Below, in pieces: positions 48,430 to 60,233 of a DNA stretch of 64,000 bases; the stretch's first letter is position 1, and every line of letters begins with the position of its first letter. Source of the DNA: Boletus sp. NGJ (Eukaryota > Basidiomycota > Agaricomycetes > Boletales > Boletaceae). The notes beneath the pieces were generated by a model. It had not been told where the DNA came from. It made no database searches and saw only the letters and a list, made by a program, of their open reading frames with translations. The DNA lies in NCBI GenBank assembly GCA_019096195.1, contig JAGTXK010000219.1, positions 496,001-560,000 of the forward strand, read 5' to 3'. The position numbers and the translations under genes were made by a program.

Positions 48430-48716
48430 AGTGGACAAGTAAGAGAGTGGGACCGATACCAACCACGCTGGCTGGCCATACTAGACGTTTCACATGAACA
48501 CATGTTCTGCTTGACTAATAGTGTTATTAATATTGTTACTCCACCAGCCATCTTCCAAGCGTACGTCGCGCACGATAATTAGGGTGAGTACGAATGGGGC
48601 GTTCTTTAAAGTGGCCGTGTTATCGTCGACGATTCGTCGTTGATTGAGTTGGTTCAAGATTGCCAGTTGAAGTTGGAGTGCATCCGAGAGCGACAACTTC
48701 AGTTTCGTACTGCACA
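48430..48716. promoter_or_regulatory. Divergent promoter between M28 copy 2 and PEX14
   Basis: 287 bases between outward-facing starts. No coding region is seen. No clear fatty-acid-response element was recognised upstream of PEX14. Confidence 0.3.
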
Positions 48717-50145
48717 ATGCCCGACGACAGTCCGAAGGACCTCCCTACCGTCGAGTCTGCGGCGAAGGGCCAACCGGCCCCCGAAATATCAGTCTCAACA
48801 TCTCAGCCCATCCAGGTGGCCTCTGCCTCCGTCGCATTCCACGACCGCGCGGAGCTACTCGCGCGTGCGCGATCATTTCTGACTTCTCCACAAGTGCGGT
48901 TGCAGGACTCAGACGCGAAGCGGATTTTCCTTGAGGAAAAAGGGCTCACCCCGAACGAGGTCGACCAGCTCCTTCGCGAATTGGTGAGTTATTAGCTGTC
49001 CGGCCCCGTACACGCTCATTCGTCTCGTAGCCTCCATCTGTGCCACCACGCACTTACCCTCCACCACCCCCTTCTAACCTACCCAATCTCCTCGTTGGTA
49101 TCGTCCGAATATTCACCTGGTTAACCAGTACCTCTGCGATTGTCCTCTTCATATACTATGTACGAAATGGCTTTAGATGCGCCTGTATTCGACACTCATA
49201 AAAACCTTTCCAGAGGTATCTCCTCCCCAGACTCGCGCAATCCTACCAAGCCCGCCTTGCTCTTCGGCAGCACCAGTCCGCGCTCATTGCACGTCTCACA
49301 AAGTCCGCCTCTGCTCTCAAAACAACTCAAGTGGAGTCGTACAAGGACCTACCTCGAACAGTCCCAGTTTACGAGGATTCCCAGTATGCGCAGTGCCATA
49401 CTATAGATGATATATTGTCACATGTAGGGAGTTCTGGGGAGGAACCTACCCAACCAGGTGCAGACATTCCAGATATCACAATCCTCCGTTGCGCGCTGGA
49501 GGAGCTCAGTCGCTCGAAGACAGACGGTACATCCACGGAGGAGCTTTTCCGTCATCTTGAGAGTAAATTCCAGTGGTTGGGTCGCGAGGATGGTGCAGCC
49601 CGCCAGGTCTGGTTTACTTTGTTTCTTGTACATCATTTAACTTCCAGCTTCCCAAACAGAACGACCTTTGGAACCAACTCAATGCTTGTCTCTTGTTTGT
49701 GTCCTCCATACCCAAACCCGGCGCAAACAACCCCCTGCCACTAGATCATCCGTCACGACTTCTTTGGAAGTACGTACCTCCCTCGCTTCCACCCCCACCA
49801 CCATTACTTGCGAGCTTGGAAAACCTGCAAGCAGCTTTGCCCTGCAGTCAAGAAGCCGTGTCCGCTGATTCTGGCGGTCCACCACCGGCTTCCACAATCT
49901 CTGCTAGACAACGAATGCTTCAAGTCCTTTCGGATTTCACTGGGTACATCACAACACAAACATACTCTCTGGGTCTCCCCTCAGTACGAGGTACAAATGG
50001 GGTCGCATCGGGCGGAAATCCGGTCGAGGATGAGCTCCGTCGCGAAATCAGAGCACTGAAAGGCCTCGTGTTGAACAGGAGGTCATTCCTCCCTTTCGGC
50101 GCCGGAGCTTCTGGATTCACCAGTGACCCTACACGATCTTCTTGA
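48717..50145 (+). CDS. PEX14: Peroxisomal membrane docking protein PEX14
   Basis: The start MPDDSPKDLPTVESAAKGQ leads to the conserved Pex14 N-domain (RAELLARARSFLTSPQVRLQ, AKRIFLEEKGLTPNEVDQLL), a Pro stretch, a membrane helix (LLVGIVRIFTWLTSTSAIVL), basic/coiled segments (RLALRQHQSALIARLTKSAS) and a C-terminal low-complexity part with RQRMLQVLSDFTGYITTQTY. Four exons are joined in frame, with introns after LLREL, FIYY and EDGAARQ. Pex14 with Pex13 docks the Pex5 cargo receptor for import. Domain order and lack of long gaps fit full-length fungal Pex14. Confidence 0.92.
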
Positions 50146-50492
50146 GACGTAAGATCCGCTGGAAGTATCGTACTTTTGAACGAGATCATAAAATGTATGA
50201 GATCTGGAGCACTGTGTCCTAATCTACATTTCGTATTCCAATAGTAGTTTATAAGAGAATCCAGCACTTCTGATCAAATTTCTGAATATCCCATGTCCAC
50301 TCCAGCCGCGAAGTACCCATGTCTAGAGTGGAGTATAAGCGGTATTTGTGAGTAATGATAGAATGGAAGATCAAGAAAGGTCTGTAGCTGTGCGAGGGTA
50401 TTAATTAATGCTAAGATAGGTAGGAGAAGAGGTAATTTCCCCAACTCAACGGTCCACGTGTACATCGAGAGATCATTGTCACGTACTGTTCT
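50146..50492. other. Convergent intergenic region between PEX14 and KRE6
   Basis: 347 bases with AT-rich content and no supported gene. It probably holds the 3' ends of both neighbours. No repeats were noticed. Confidence 0.4.
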
Positions 50493-53087
50493 TCAACATT
50501 GACCGAGAAATTGGTTCTTAGGGAAAGGTTGGCCGTAGTCCCCTCTCCATGTCGTGAGGTTGGGGTTGGTGTATGCTTCGATATATCTAAATTTGTCTTA
50601 GGTCGTTCGATACGCTACGAATAAACCAGGGGGACGCACGTATTAATGTAGTCGGCAGTAGGGAAGGACTTTGGATCACATCCAATATTGCGTGCATTCG
50701 AAGGCTGGTACACTCGTATGTAGTCGACCCTCATATGGGCCGGAAATGGGAGATGGACGAGATCGACCACCCCAAAGTTAGTCGACATGCCCAAGTTAAC
50801 TACGATGTACTATAGTTTGATAAGTGTTTCCATGCTTGTCCAGCCAATAAGGGTTGTGGGACAAACCATTGGTTCCTGAGGAACAGGCCGAGCTGATATC
50901 TGGACAGCCGAGTCGGCGGCCATGCCAGCTACGTTGAGTGTCCAGGCAACTTTGTTGTCGGATACCCACGTGATGTACTGCGGGCCATGTGCAAAGTCAA
51001 TTGCCATTTTCCCAACTGCCAATCCATGTCGAGCTTACCGCATTATCAAATCCGGGGACGTACTACGATCAGTATATCAGTTTCACACAAACAATGATCT
51101 CACGAGGAAAACATGACCCACCTCAAAGCCGTAAATCGAGTAGCACCCAGTCACACCTTCGTAACATACTTGATTTGTCTCGGTCACCACTGAGGTTGCT
51201 TGCTGGAGGACTGACCCGGTGTATGTGTTCTGGGTACTGATGGACGGATCAATGATTATCTCATTCTTTGAGGTATTTTGCCAGATGTAACCCGCGTCGA
51301 AAGGCTTTATTTGGTGCAAATCTTTAGTAGGACCTTGCTCTGGGAAGCGGAAAAACAACTAACCGCCCATTGAGCGGATTGTGATACTTGGCCCACCAGA
51401 GGAGTTCCTGTAATCTAAAACATGAAAGATCTCAACTCCACAAGGGATATCAATGAAATGGTTACTCACTTGTGCCTCAAACACGTCTATCTCAGGTGCT
51501 GCACGACCAACAAAGGTACCATCCGAGTGTTTTGGGCCAGGGTGGGACTCGCCTGGGCACGTACAACGAGATAGTCGTTGACCTGGAAGGTAGGATAGAA
51601 CACCGCCTTTACCGGAATCGCCGCCTTCCGTGGCTGCCACTGGTTGCCCGTTGATAGTCTGGTTTGCAACAGTGCCAATGTCACATGCATCATAAGTATA
51701 TGGCCACTGAGCGGAAATTGAACACAAGACAGGGGGGCGAAGTCGGTGATATCTCACCATGCCTTCTAAACTGGCACCATAACCAGCCCGGCCAAGGTTC
51801 CCGAGCGTCCATATCGCCGGCCAAAACCCTGTCGTAGTATTCATTTCCGCTTGACAACGCATTTGTGGGAACCACCTTACCAACAATATTGTTGACACCA
51901 GGAAGCGATACACTTGTCTCGATGTATCCGCCAGTAAAGCAGAATTTGTTCCTATTATAATAGGACAGGTTAATCCTCGAAGCTCGTGCAAAGAAAATAC
52001 ATACCATGTCGACATCATCCCTGAGGTTACATCAGAATTCTAGGTAACTGAGGTTGCATCGAGTTAACATACCTCCTTGATAGTTCAAATTATGTGTTTG
52101 CTTTTGCGACAACGTAACAACCAGACTGCCGTCTTGAGTGGTGATCGCATCTGGACTATACCATTCCAGATTATTTGTTTCCTGAGCCGGAGGTTGGTTG
52201 ATGTACAGGCGCCAATGACGGGGTATGGCACGTACCCAGTAATGTAAGTCGACAGCCTCCCAATAGGGATCGTCTCCAGGCCAAAACGTTCTACCAGGAA
52301 CGTTGAACTCATCTGAGAAGACTAACTCCATATCAGATCCGCCATTCCAGGACGACTTGGTGTAAGCGTCCTTTGGTGTGTCGATGTCGATGAGAGCCCA
52401 ATTTCCCGCCATGACCGGGACCTGGAGATTTTAGACGAGTTGAAAATCCATGAACAAAGGTGCCCTACAATGAACCCACCTGGCCGCTCCCGTTGATCCC
52501 ACCCAGACCAAATCCACCGTTGTTTGACATGTCCACGGTGGTGAAATATGTGATCATGGGATATCCGGCACTGTTAAGCAGACAACCGGGTTAAAAGAAT
52601 ACACCACTGTAAAATGTATGACTCACAAGAGCGTGACGAGGCTTACAATGACGAGAAAGAGACAACCCACGTTCACAACGCCACGATGGGCGAAATGTGA
52701 CCAGGTCCTGACATCCCTCACGTCCGGGTTATGCAGGTCATCATCGAGCTCCTTTACATCAGCATACAAGTTAGAGCCCCACTGGCGCGGATCAGGCGGC
52801 AAGCTGAACTAGACGATGGATGAGTTGGCCGGGGAACCAGAGTTTGGAGACGTACACGATTGGATATGTTTGCTATGCCTGATTTTCGGCTCACGGGGTA
52901 CGGAGAATCCAGTGACTGGTGCTTTTTCAGTCAAAGGACGTCTGGATGGTAAGAGCGGACAACCCACGGAGATACTAGTGAAACTTTGCACTCTGCTGTT
53001 TGGGGACAGGCCATAGCTGGTGGCGAAGCGAGGAGTGGGGAGCAAGTCGGACCCAGTGGAACGCGAGGGCTGCAGGCCAGGTGGCAT
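50493..53087 (-). CDS. KRE6: KRE6/SKN1-type beta-1,6-glucan synthesis protein (GH16 fold)
   Basis: A type II membrane protein: the N-terminal part starts MPPGLQPSRSTGSD, then DPRQWGSNLYADVKELDDDL and a helix (GVVNVGCLFLVIVSLVTLF). The luminal GH16-like domain includes AGYPMITYFTTVDMSNNGGF, ELVFSDEFNVPGRTFWPGDD, WEAVDLHYWV, WPAIWTLGNLGRAGYGASLE, the catalytic EIDVFEAQ (E-x-D-x-x-E) and MSTNFGVVDLVHLPFPAHM with VDYIRVYQPSNARNIGCDP. It ends PFPKNQFLGQC. Many introns split the domain, with stop at 50493-50495. Kre6 acts in the Golgi/ER on cell-wall beta-glucan. The acid/base and nucleophile glutamates appear intact. Confidence 0.92.
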
Positions 53088-54006
53088 GGCTCTCGATGGG
53101 GAGAGTGCGGTAGAAGGAGCAGAAGTCGAGCATACATAATAATTATAAGATGCCTCTCGAGATAAGTGTTTCGCTCGCGCAGTCGAGAAGTCATGTATAT
53201 TTCCGATGCTGACGGTAACACGTCGTTGTCTGTCAACAGGCTCGGTTGAGGTGCCTCACAAACTGAGATAATATTCAAACTACCGTCACCCAGCACTCAG
53301 TGAGTCTATTGAAACGTAGTAACTTTACCGGCCAGTTTTCACAATCGCACTGCGACTCGATCCAAACCTTTCGAGCGCGAAACTCTTCGCTTGACTACCA
53401 AGGATATCCATTCTTGTTTAGGAAAGTCAATATAAATTCAATCTCCGCCGTCTCCACACGGCGCAAGCAATGCAATGTCAAGTCCACTCCAAAGACAACG
53501 CTGGCTGGAATAAGTGGCAGCTTTTTCGTGTCAGATACCAAAAGGTGGATTACAGTACGACTGAACGAGAGCACTTCCGAATGGAGAGTAGTATAACACC
53601 TCTCTTTGGGCAATTTTGCGGTGGAGTGAGAAGCTTGATATTCTCGTCAACGCCGTCATCCCCTTGGAAATCGTGTCCGCGTGAAAGTCGAGCCTTCTCG
53701 GTTCCCGTGTCTGGAGCGGGACGGCGCCTGACCAGATGACACTGAGACACACACTTTGCAATAGAAACATTGTGAGTAATACAGCATTGCAGTAGTAAGC
53801 TGAGACGAGAAAAAACAGCCAAAAAGATTGAACGCATCACGTTTGTACACTGGCGAATTACACACAAAGTTTTGCACAAAGTTGCTCACACTGCAGTTTA
53901 TGCAAGGCGCTGTAAACCTAAACTTCACATAAACTACATTCCACCTCCCCACACGCTTACCACACCAAACAGTTGACTTTACCGCCAAAGTTCAAGGAAG
54001 GCCGAA
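53088..54006. promoter_or_regulatory. Long divergent region between KRE6 and the SDR gene
   Basis: 919 bases, long for this window. Short open frames on both strands (for example 53300-53596 plus and 53550-53879 minus) have no family likeness, with Met and Arg/Ser-rich random-looking composition. It may hold long promoters, a small unrecognised gene or a non-coding RNA. None is supported. Confidence 0.4.
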
Positions 54007-55632
54007 ATGGCTTCAAGGACGGGGCACGAGGACGCAACCCCAGTGTATGACAATGTGGACGTAGACATGGTCGTCAAAGTCCTGCGGCAAACTGCTTTCA
54101 GTCCGTTGTCTGCGATTGGCTACGCACTCCACACACTGACTCGCATTCAGGCCCGTTTTTCACAGCTTTAATTCCTGTATTCTACTTCTTTCATGCCCGA
54201 GGTGTATTGACTCCTGTTGTGATTAATTCCGCATGTTATTGTGCTGCTGTTTGCTCGTTCTGTGGGTGGAATATATTCCAGTGACGTTCATCTCACCGAC
54301 TTGCGACAGGGCTATTGAAATGGCTGTCGACCTTGTACAGAAATCAGGGAAATCTCTTTTTTGCACCCGAACCTCTGGACTGGAGTGAGCAGATCGTTCT
54401 CATCACTGGGGGTACGTTCGGTGAACCTATGGATCTCCTGGAATTCAGTATTATCAACAGGATCATCTGGGGTGGGAGAATTATTAGCAAATACGCTTGC
54501 GGTGCGCAACGTAAATGTGGTTGTTCTCGACATAAAGCCTATCCAAACGGAAAACTGTGTGTACTCTTGACTTAATTTTCCTAGTCGGACACTCATCAAC
54601 TTCTACTCCAGATAATATCACGTACTACAAATGTGATGTTTCTCAGTGGGAAGAAGTCGAAGCGATTTCTAAGAAGGTCATCGGAGAGGTCAATCCATTC
54701 TTAGAAATTTGTGCTTCCTAATTCACGAGTGTGCTCCAGGTTGGCCACCCGACAATGGTTGTCAACAACGCTGGCGTGGTCCAGGGGAAACTGATCCTCG
54801 ACCTTAGTCCCCAGGACATATATCAGTGCGAAATATTACCCCGAGCCACATTCCGTTGACTCAGTAAACATCCAGGACTTTCGGCGTGAATACCTTCGCC
54901 CACTTTTGGACTCTGAAAGCCTTCTTGCCCAAAATGATTGAAAGGAACAGTGGTCATATTGTATGAGACAAGCTTCCCGATGTTGCGATTGTCACTCATG
55001 CTTTCTTAGGTTACCTTAGCATCTGTCATGAGTTTCGTAGGAACAGTTCAAATGTGTAAGTTCGCCCGTCGACTCAATGAATTACTGTTGTTGATTCTTA
55101 TTAGCGGATTACAGTGCCTCCAAGGCTGCTCTGCTAAATATGCACGAATCGCTCCGCTATGAATTGGACAAACGGTACATCTATCCTTCTTTGATAGGCT
55201 GACATTTGTCATCTTTCGTGGTTTTATAGATACCATTCTCCGGGGATCCGCACGACGCTCGTTTGTCCAGGTTACATTCGTACACCCCTTTTCTCCACCG
55301 CTGCAATCCCGGACAACGTCTTCTACCGGTTCTTCATACCTCCTCTAGCTCCAGTGACGGTAGTGAAAGCAATCATCACTGCCCTAGACTCGCAGGAATC
55401 TCGGATGATACATTTGCCATTTTATGCATACATAGCTTTGATCATGAAATTACTTCCAAGCTTCCTTCGTGACTTTGCACAGAAGGTGAGCATGGGTGGC
55501 AGCTTTGTTCGATTATCTGACACGCCGACTGTATAGCTCACGTGTGCCGACACCATCATGAAAGACTTTATCAAGGTGACTGCTATCAGAAAGGATGGAA
55601 TGGATTTGTCACAAAGCAAGAAAGTGGATTGA
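54007..55632 (+). CDS. Short-chain dehydrogenase/reductase, RDH10 / 17-beta-HSD11 type
   Basis: Exons rebuild an SDR with an N-terminal membrane segment ([15 protein letters not shown] and [16 protein letters not shown]). Signatures are [18 protein letters not shown] (Rossmann G-x3-G-x-G), [54 protein letters not shown] with the catalytic Ser, Tyr and Lys, and [16 protein letters not shown]. The enzymes act on lipid-droplet or ER sterols, retinoids or ketones. The substrate here is unknown. There are about ten introns of 37-60 bases. The last stretch after FLRDFAQK is less certain, with TGA at 55630-55632. Confidence 0.88.
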
Positions 55633-56537
55633 CATGGGCTTGGGTTCACCTTTGTTCTAAAGCGAAGTAGCATCATCAGGGTGAATTCATTGGTATGTTT
55701 CTTTAAGCGCGTCACTCACAGGACGTCTCCAATAATATTCAGATGGTGCGACATTTTAAAGTATGGTAGGCGAGCTGGGTGCGAATAAAGCGAGAATAAG
55801 TGTTGAGAAGTAGAGCGACTCTGATGACTGCCAGCATCAGTAAGTTTCTCCTGGCGACAACATCAAAGCGAACCTCGGGGTCTGGTGTGTAGCAGAGTCC
55901 TGTCGAATATCAATGTTGTATCGGCAATCCTTCCTCCGGGCTCATGATCTACCGCCCTTGGAGTCAACCAGATCAGTCAAGTAAGCTCGCCGCTTCCGAC
56001 ACCCGGCACTTTACTCACCGGACGAACTAGTGAGGCATACCGTGGGAGGGAGTTCGACATTCCCATCTGGATATGATTGCCATTCTCCCATGAGAACATG
56101 TTTAGGATACACATCACTGCAGCCTAGGCGGGAAATCAAGGGTCACTTTGACCCCAAGGACTAACTGCAACCAGCTTCCTGGCGAGGAATACAAAGTTTT
56201 GGCCTAAGGAACCATGTCACAACACTTCCTCTTTACACCGTCCACGTCCGTTCGGAGTCTGCACGCGTACACATGATGAGATGCGGAAGGCAAAGTCGAC
56301 ACATCCAGAACTTATCACCAAAAAAAAATTGTTTTCAACCAATGCCATTGCGTAATGATATGGTTTCATGAGCATGCGAAGAAGGGGTTGAAATGGGGGG
56401 GAAAAAAGGAAAGAGGTGTGGGATGGGGCAAATCCAACGCAAAAAAGAGATAAGAGTACCAGATGAGGAACCAAGTGACAACTACCTTACAAGTCGATGC
56501 TTTTACAAGAGTGGCAGATTTAGTAAGAGATAGTCCA
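55633..56537. other. Convergent intergenic region with no supported gene
   Basis: 905 bases between the SDR stop and the CASTOR-like stop. A minus-strand frame at about 56217-56474 is hydrophobic but has no conserved motif. Purine-rich runs (about 56389-56420) and an A-run at 56321-56329 are seen. No RNA gene was recognised. 3' UTRs from both sides may use part of it. Confidence 0.4.
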
Positions 56538-58473
56538 TCAACATGACCTGAGGAGGTCACGAGCACGACTAGCATGCGCCTTAGCAACCTATGTGACAGC
56601 AGTTGACAAAAAATCGGCTGCCCGGGAGGATATAGTACCCACAAGGAGATTGGCGGTCTTGAATGTGGAACTGTACATGTGATTGATTCCGTTTTCTTCA
56701 AGAACACGTGAATAGCGGCTAACGAGTCCGTGCTTGTCTGCGGACCGGAAAGTACATCCCGTTGTTTAGCGAGCCACACAGAATTCGATCCCTAGTGGAG
56801 TGTACTTGCCTAAACCAAAGCGACGTAGATCGATTTGAAGGCACTTCAAGGTTCCGCCTTCTGAGAGTCCATCGTTGTTCTGATCTTGGTCGGAATCCGA
56901 ATCCGAATCCGAGTTGGCAGCGTGCGCATCAAGTGTATCCAATTCGCCTGCACAGATAAGCATGTGTCTCTCTTCGGGTGGGAACAGGGCGGCGAGAATA
57001 GCCACGTCCGTTGTCAAAGAGGAGCCTTCGGGTGTCCGTGTAAAGCTAAAAAATGATACTTTTGGGTAAATGCTATTCATTTGCTTATCCGTAGGCGAAT
57101 GAATAGCGCTTCGGCTAAGAGAAGGCGATTTTAGCTCCACAGGAGAAAGCATAGGCACCTGCGAAACAAGGTGCTTGGCGGTTGGTTTGAAAGAGGGTGT
57201 CACTGAAGGGTTCGCGTGAGAGATGTCAGGATATGAGCGGGAACTTGTTGTAGGCAACATCGAGGGGGTATCTCTGCGAGGGGAATGAGAGAGGTAACCT
57301 TCATCGTCCTCACTCGAGGATGAAACTGAATCAGCTGAATCAGAGCCTCTTCGTGGCCAGGATAGGAAAGAAGGAATCGTGATTTCATCGAGTTTTCTAC
57401 CGGCTGAAATCTTCGCTGTCCTATCGTTACACCCAGACTCGCGCGAAAAGTGTGACCTTTTCAAAGGAATGAGGTCTGGAAAAGCAACCAGCTTAACAAT
57501 TTTGAGTGACCAACTGTCGACGCTCTCGTCAGCCAGCCCAACGCATGCAAGTTTCGAGGGTAGAATGGTAACGTCGGTGCATGAAGGTGAATGGGATTTG
57601 TCTCGTGAGGGATGGTATGGAGTTCGGCCAGCCCCATTTTTCTCGTCTGTATCCTCACTCACACGGTGGAGTGCGGGTGCGACAGAGGTGTCGATACAGC
57701 TCCGGGTCCGTGTCCAAACAGCACCCGATTCGGGAGTAAACTCTGGGCCAATGTCACTGACCTGGGATGCATCGAGTAAGACTGGTGACAAGAGAGGGGA
57801 CACGAATCTCGACATCAACGGTTCTGGATCAGAGGAATACAAGTCAAACCCAGCAGCCCCGAACAGTGACATGACCTCTCGCAGTCTAGATTGCTTGACC
57901 TGAGAATAGATGAGTGAGATGTCATGCAGTCCATAATCCATGGTTGGCCTACAAAAATGAAATCGCTCATATACGAGGACTGGTACAAGATGGAAATGCC
58001 TGCCGCAGCTAGTGGAGCGGACAATTCGTGCACTCTTGCCCCGGAGTTGTCTGCTTATGTAGTCTTGATGAAATTCTGTAAAGCCCACAGGGATGAGACG
58101 TACCGAGTCGATCGGAATGAGAGTCGAGCTGAAGTACTTTCCATTTCTCGCAGGAAAACTCGACTCGATCATCATCATCGAATGCGGGACGCCTACGAGC
58201 AGACCCAGAACCAGAGCGAGATCGCAGTCTGCGCCTGTCATGCCTGGCTATGAGCTCAAAGTCAGCGAGGATGTGGTGCTCGGCGAAGAGACTGAGCTCG
58301 ATCTCATTGCAGGTGACATTGAGGAAGGTGGGGTTGGGCTGAAGGATCTGTCTGAGAACGGGGTGTGATAGTTGGGGGAGACGAGAGCGGGGAATGTGTA
58401 CGAGGGAGAGAGAGACGGGAAGGAGGGTGATGGTGACGTTGGATGGGCCGGGGGCTGCCATCAATATTGCCAT
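56538..58473 (-). CDS. CASTOR/GATS-like ACT-domain protein (putative amino-acid sensor)
   Basis: The layout follows human CASTOR1. Block 1 is VSLSLVHIPRSRLPQLSHPV, QILQPNPTFLNVTCNEIELS and WKVLQLDSHSD. Block 2 is HELSAPLAAAGISILYQSSY with MSDFIFV, then SRLREVMSLFGAAGFDLYS. A ~280-residue Ser/Pro/Asp-rich insert follows, then KVSFFSFTRTPEGSSL, a MLICAGEL stretch and, after a GC-donor intron (gcaagt), DKHGLVSRYSRVLEENGIN and HMYSSTFKTANLLVAKAHAS. In animals CASTOR1 binds arginine and controls GATOR2-mTORC1. The serine contacting arginine (ISI) is kept, but the human Asp in STFNFDHALV is Ala in STFKTANLLV. The ligand is therefore unsure. The start is the first ATG of MAILMAAPG. Confidence 0.8.
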
Positions 58474-58883
58474 TGGGTAAAGGAGAGGAGGCTGTTTCAA
58501 TACTTTACGGTGATGGCCCCGCTGAGTGCTAATTACTGTCCGACTCAACCCGATACTGCTCCATTCCTATCCGCAAAGAGCGCCAGAGTTCAGGTTCGTT
58601 AACATGTGCGGCGTTAGTGCCAACAGTAGGTACAAAACGCTTGATTGGCAGTCAAACTGTACTACCAAATAGGAGACAAATGCATTACAAGGTTCAGGGT
58701 ACACATAACGGCTACATGCGGCTTGCAAGAAACAGAGAGCTCGCGATGGAACGCATCGAAGATGATGTGGGGATTACAATTTGCTAGCGATGAATGTCAA
58801 ATCCATTTCCAACCAGACAGTGAGACAAACAGCAATAGCGAATAAATACTCCTGGAACCCAATGATCAATGATGTTCATAATT
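58474..58883. other. Intergenic region upstream of the CASTOR-like gene
   Basis: 410 bases between that gene's start and the stop of the next minus-strand gene, so it serves as promoter and terminator region. Short plus-strand frames here show no family match. Confidence 0.4.
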
Positions 58884-60017
58884 TCACCGCACGCGGCGGG
58901 TCCGCCGTGGAAGCGACTTGGAGTAGCGCGAAACGGTGGATGCACGGGAAGACGGAATGGGCCGCTGACGCAGTTGATATCGATTCAGAGGTATCGTGTC
59001 TACACCGCGACGCTTGCGGACACGGGTGTCTGCGCCCGACTCCTTGATTGGGGATGGTAGTTCGAGGAATGGAGTTATCAGGGGAGCAGACGATGCATTC
59101 TGTGGTGGACTTGGAGCGGGAGAGCAGCCCGAGGACGAACGCGAGTCCAATGTAAGCCTGGTATAGATGATGGGTTGAAGAGATAGAGACTGCGATTCTG
59201 AATCAAGCTGTGGAGCGGGGATCGTGCTGGTATCATCTACGTGTACAACAAAGGGGAATGCAGGGGGCGTTTGAACGAATTCTGATTCTTGCGATGCGAG
59301 ATGTGAGAGTGGCGGCGTCAAGGGTGATGTTGGTGGGGTAGTAGAAAGTTGTGTGCATGGAGTTGTTTGCAAAGTTCTTCGTGGCGGCGGGGTGACGATG
59401 GAGCACACTCTCTTCACAATGATTCGTTCCAAGGCGCGGGTGTGCTGGACCGCTGGTTCTTGCAGTGGCTCAGTCGGTTGGCGCTCTAGAGATCTGGGTT
59501 TCTTGGATCCCGTTTGCCCCGAGAGTGGTTGTGCAGGGGACAAACCGTTCAGGTAACCCTCCTTGTCATCCCACTCTCTTTGCAGGCGCTTGAGCGCTCG
59601 AGGTGCTGGCTGCACTTGTCGAGGGACACGTGGCACGGGGACGATCGCAGGAAGGGTGTTCTCATACGCAAAGTCTCTCACTTTGATACCCAGAGACATC
59701 AAAAACTCGGGAGAGGGTTGCTGCGAAAACGCCACTTGGGCACCGCTTGTGGGCGCCTGCGAATACTGTTCCGAGGGTATCACGTCTGAAAGAAACTTGG
59801 AGGGCGACAATGCAGGACAAGCTTGAGGCTTTGCACCAGTGACAATCAGGCACATATCTTGACTCACGTTCACCAAAGGTTGTGAAAGAGATTCACGCTC
59901 TATGCCATCACGGTCTTCGGTACAGGGGTCGCAGTGTTCGAGTGAGGTCTCCAGACTCTCCACGGTTTCATCCACGAACATGGACGTGTCTTCTGCATGA
60001 AATCTCACGCTGGCCAT
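58884..60017 (-). CDS. Unrecognised Pro/Ser/Arg-rich protein
   Basis: An open frame of 377 residues from ATG 60017 (MASVRFHAEDTSMFVDETVE). It has acidic and low-complexity runs, a possibly ordered stretch near FLMSLGIKVRDFAYENTLP and ALKRLQREWDDKEGYLNG, Pro/Thr-rich spacers and a basic end (RVRKRRG, LPRRTRRVR) that may be a nuclear signal. A GTGAGT near VNVSQD followed by AAG/AG could be a small intron in the middle. No family is recognised. Its start lies 216 bases from the PDP start, so both may share a promoter. Coding status is supported by length and lack of stops but not by homology. Confidence 0.6.
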   Translation of the reverse strand: MASVRFHAEDTSMFVDETVESLETSLEHCDPCTEDRDGIERESLSQPLVNVSQDMCLIVTGAKPQACPALSPSKFLSDVIPSEQYSQAPTSGAQVAFSQQPSPEFLMSLGIKVRDFAYENTLPAIVPVPRVPRQVQPAPRALKRLQREWDDKEGYLNGLSPAQPLSGQTGSKKPRSLERQPTEPLQEPAVQHTRALERIIVKRVCSIVTPPPRRTLQTTPCTQLSTTPPTSPLTPPLSHLASQESEFVQTPPAFPFVVHVDDTSTIPAPQLDSESQSLSLQPIIYTRLTLDSRSSSGCSPAPSPPQNASSAPLITPFLELPSPIKESGADTRVRKRRGVDTIPLNRYQLRQRPIPSSRASTVSRYSKSLPRRTRRVR

Positions 60018-60233
60018 CTGACTGGCAATCTGCACTATGGCGACAGAACGATGGGACTAGGGCTGAAGCGGAGAAACGGGCAGGTCGTGGTACTAACACA
60101 AGTTGGGTGGGCTGCAGGCTGGTGGCACTGGCAGTGGGAATCTTATCGATGTGGCTGAACGCACGTGACATGTTTAATCACGGTTCCACTTTCTAAGTTA
60201 CGTTTCTTGAGAACCAAGTTTGCGGGACAGGCA
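60018..60233. promoter_or_regulatory. Divergent promoter between the unknown gene and PDP
   Basis: 216 bases between outward-facing starts. Contains a cacgtgac word at 60161-60168. No stronger motif was seen. Confidence 0.3.

Noticed and set aside
51359-52018. A 219-codon minus-strand frame read as one gene
   Set aside because: It runs through several introns of the KRE6-like gene; GH16 motifs appear only in separate exons.
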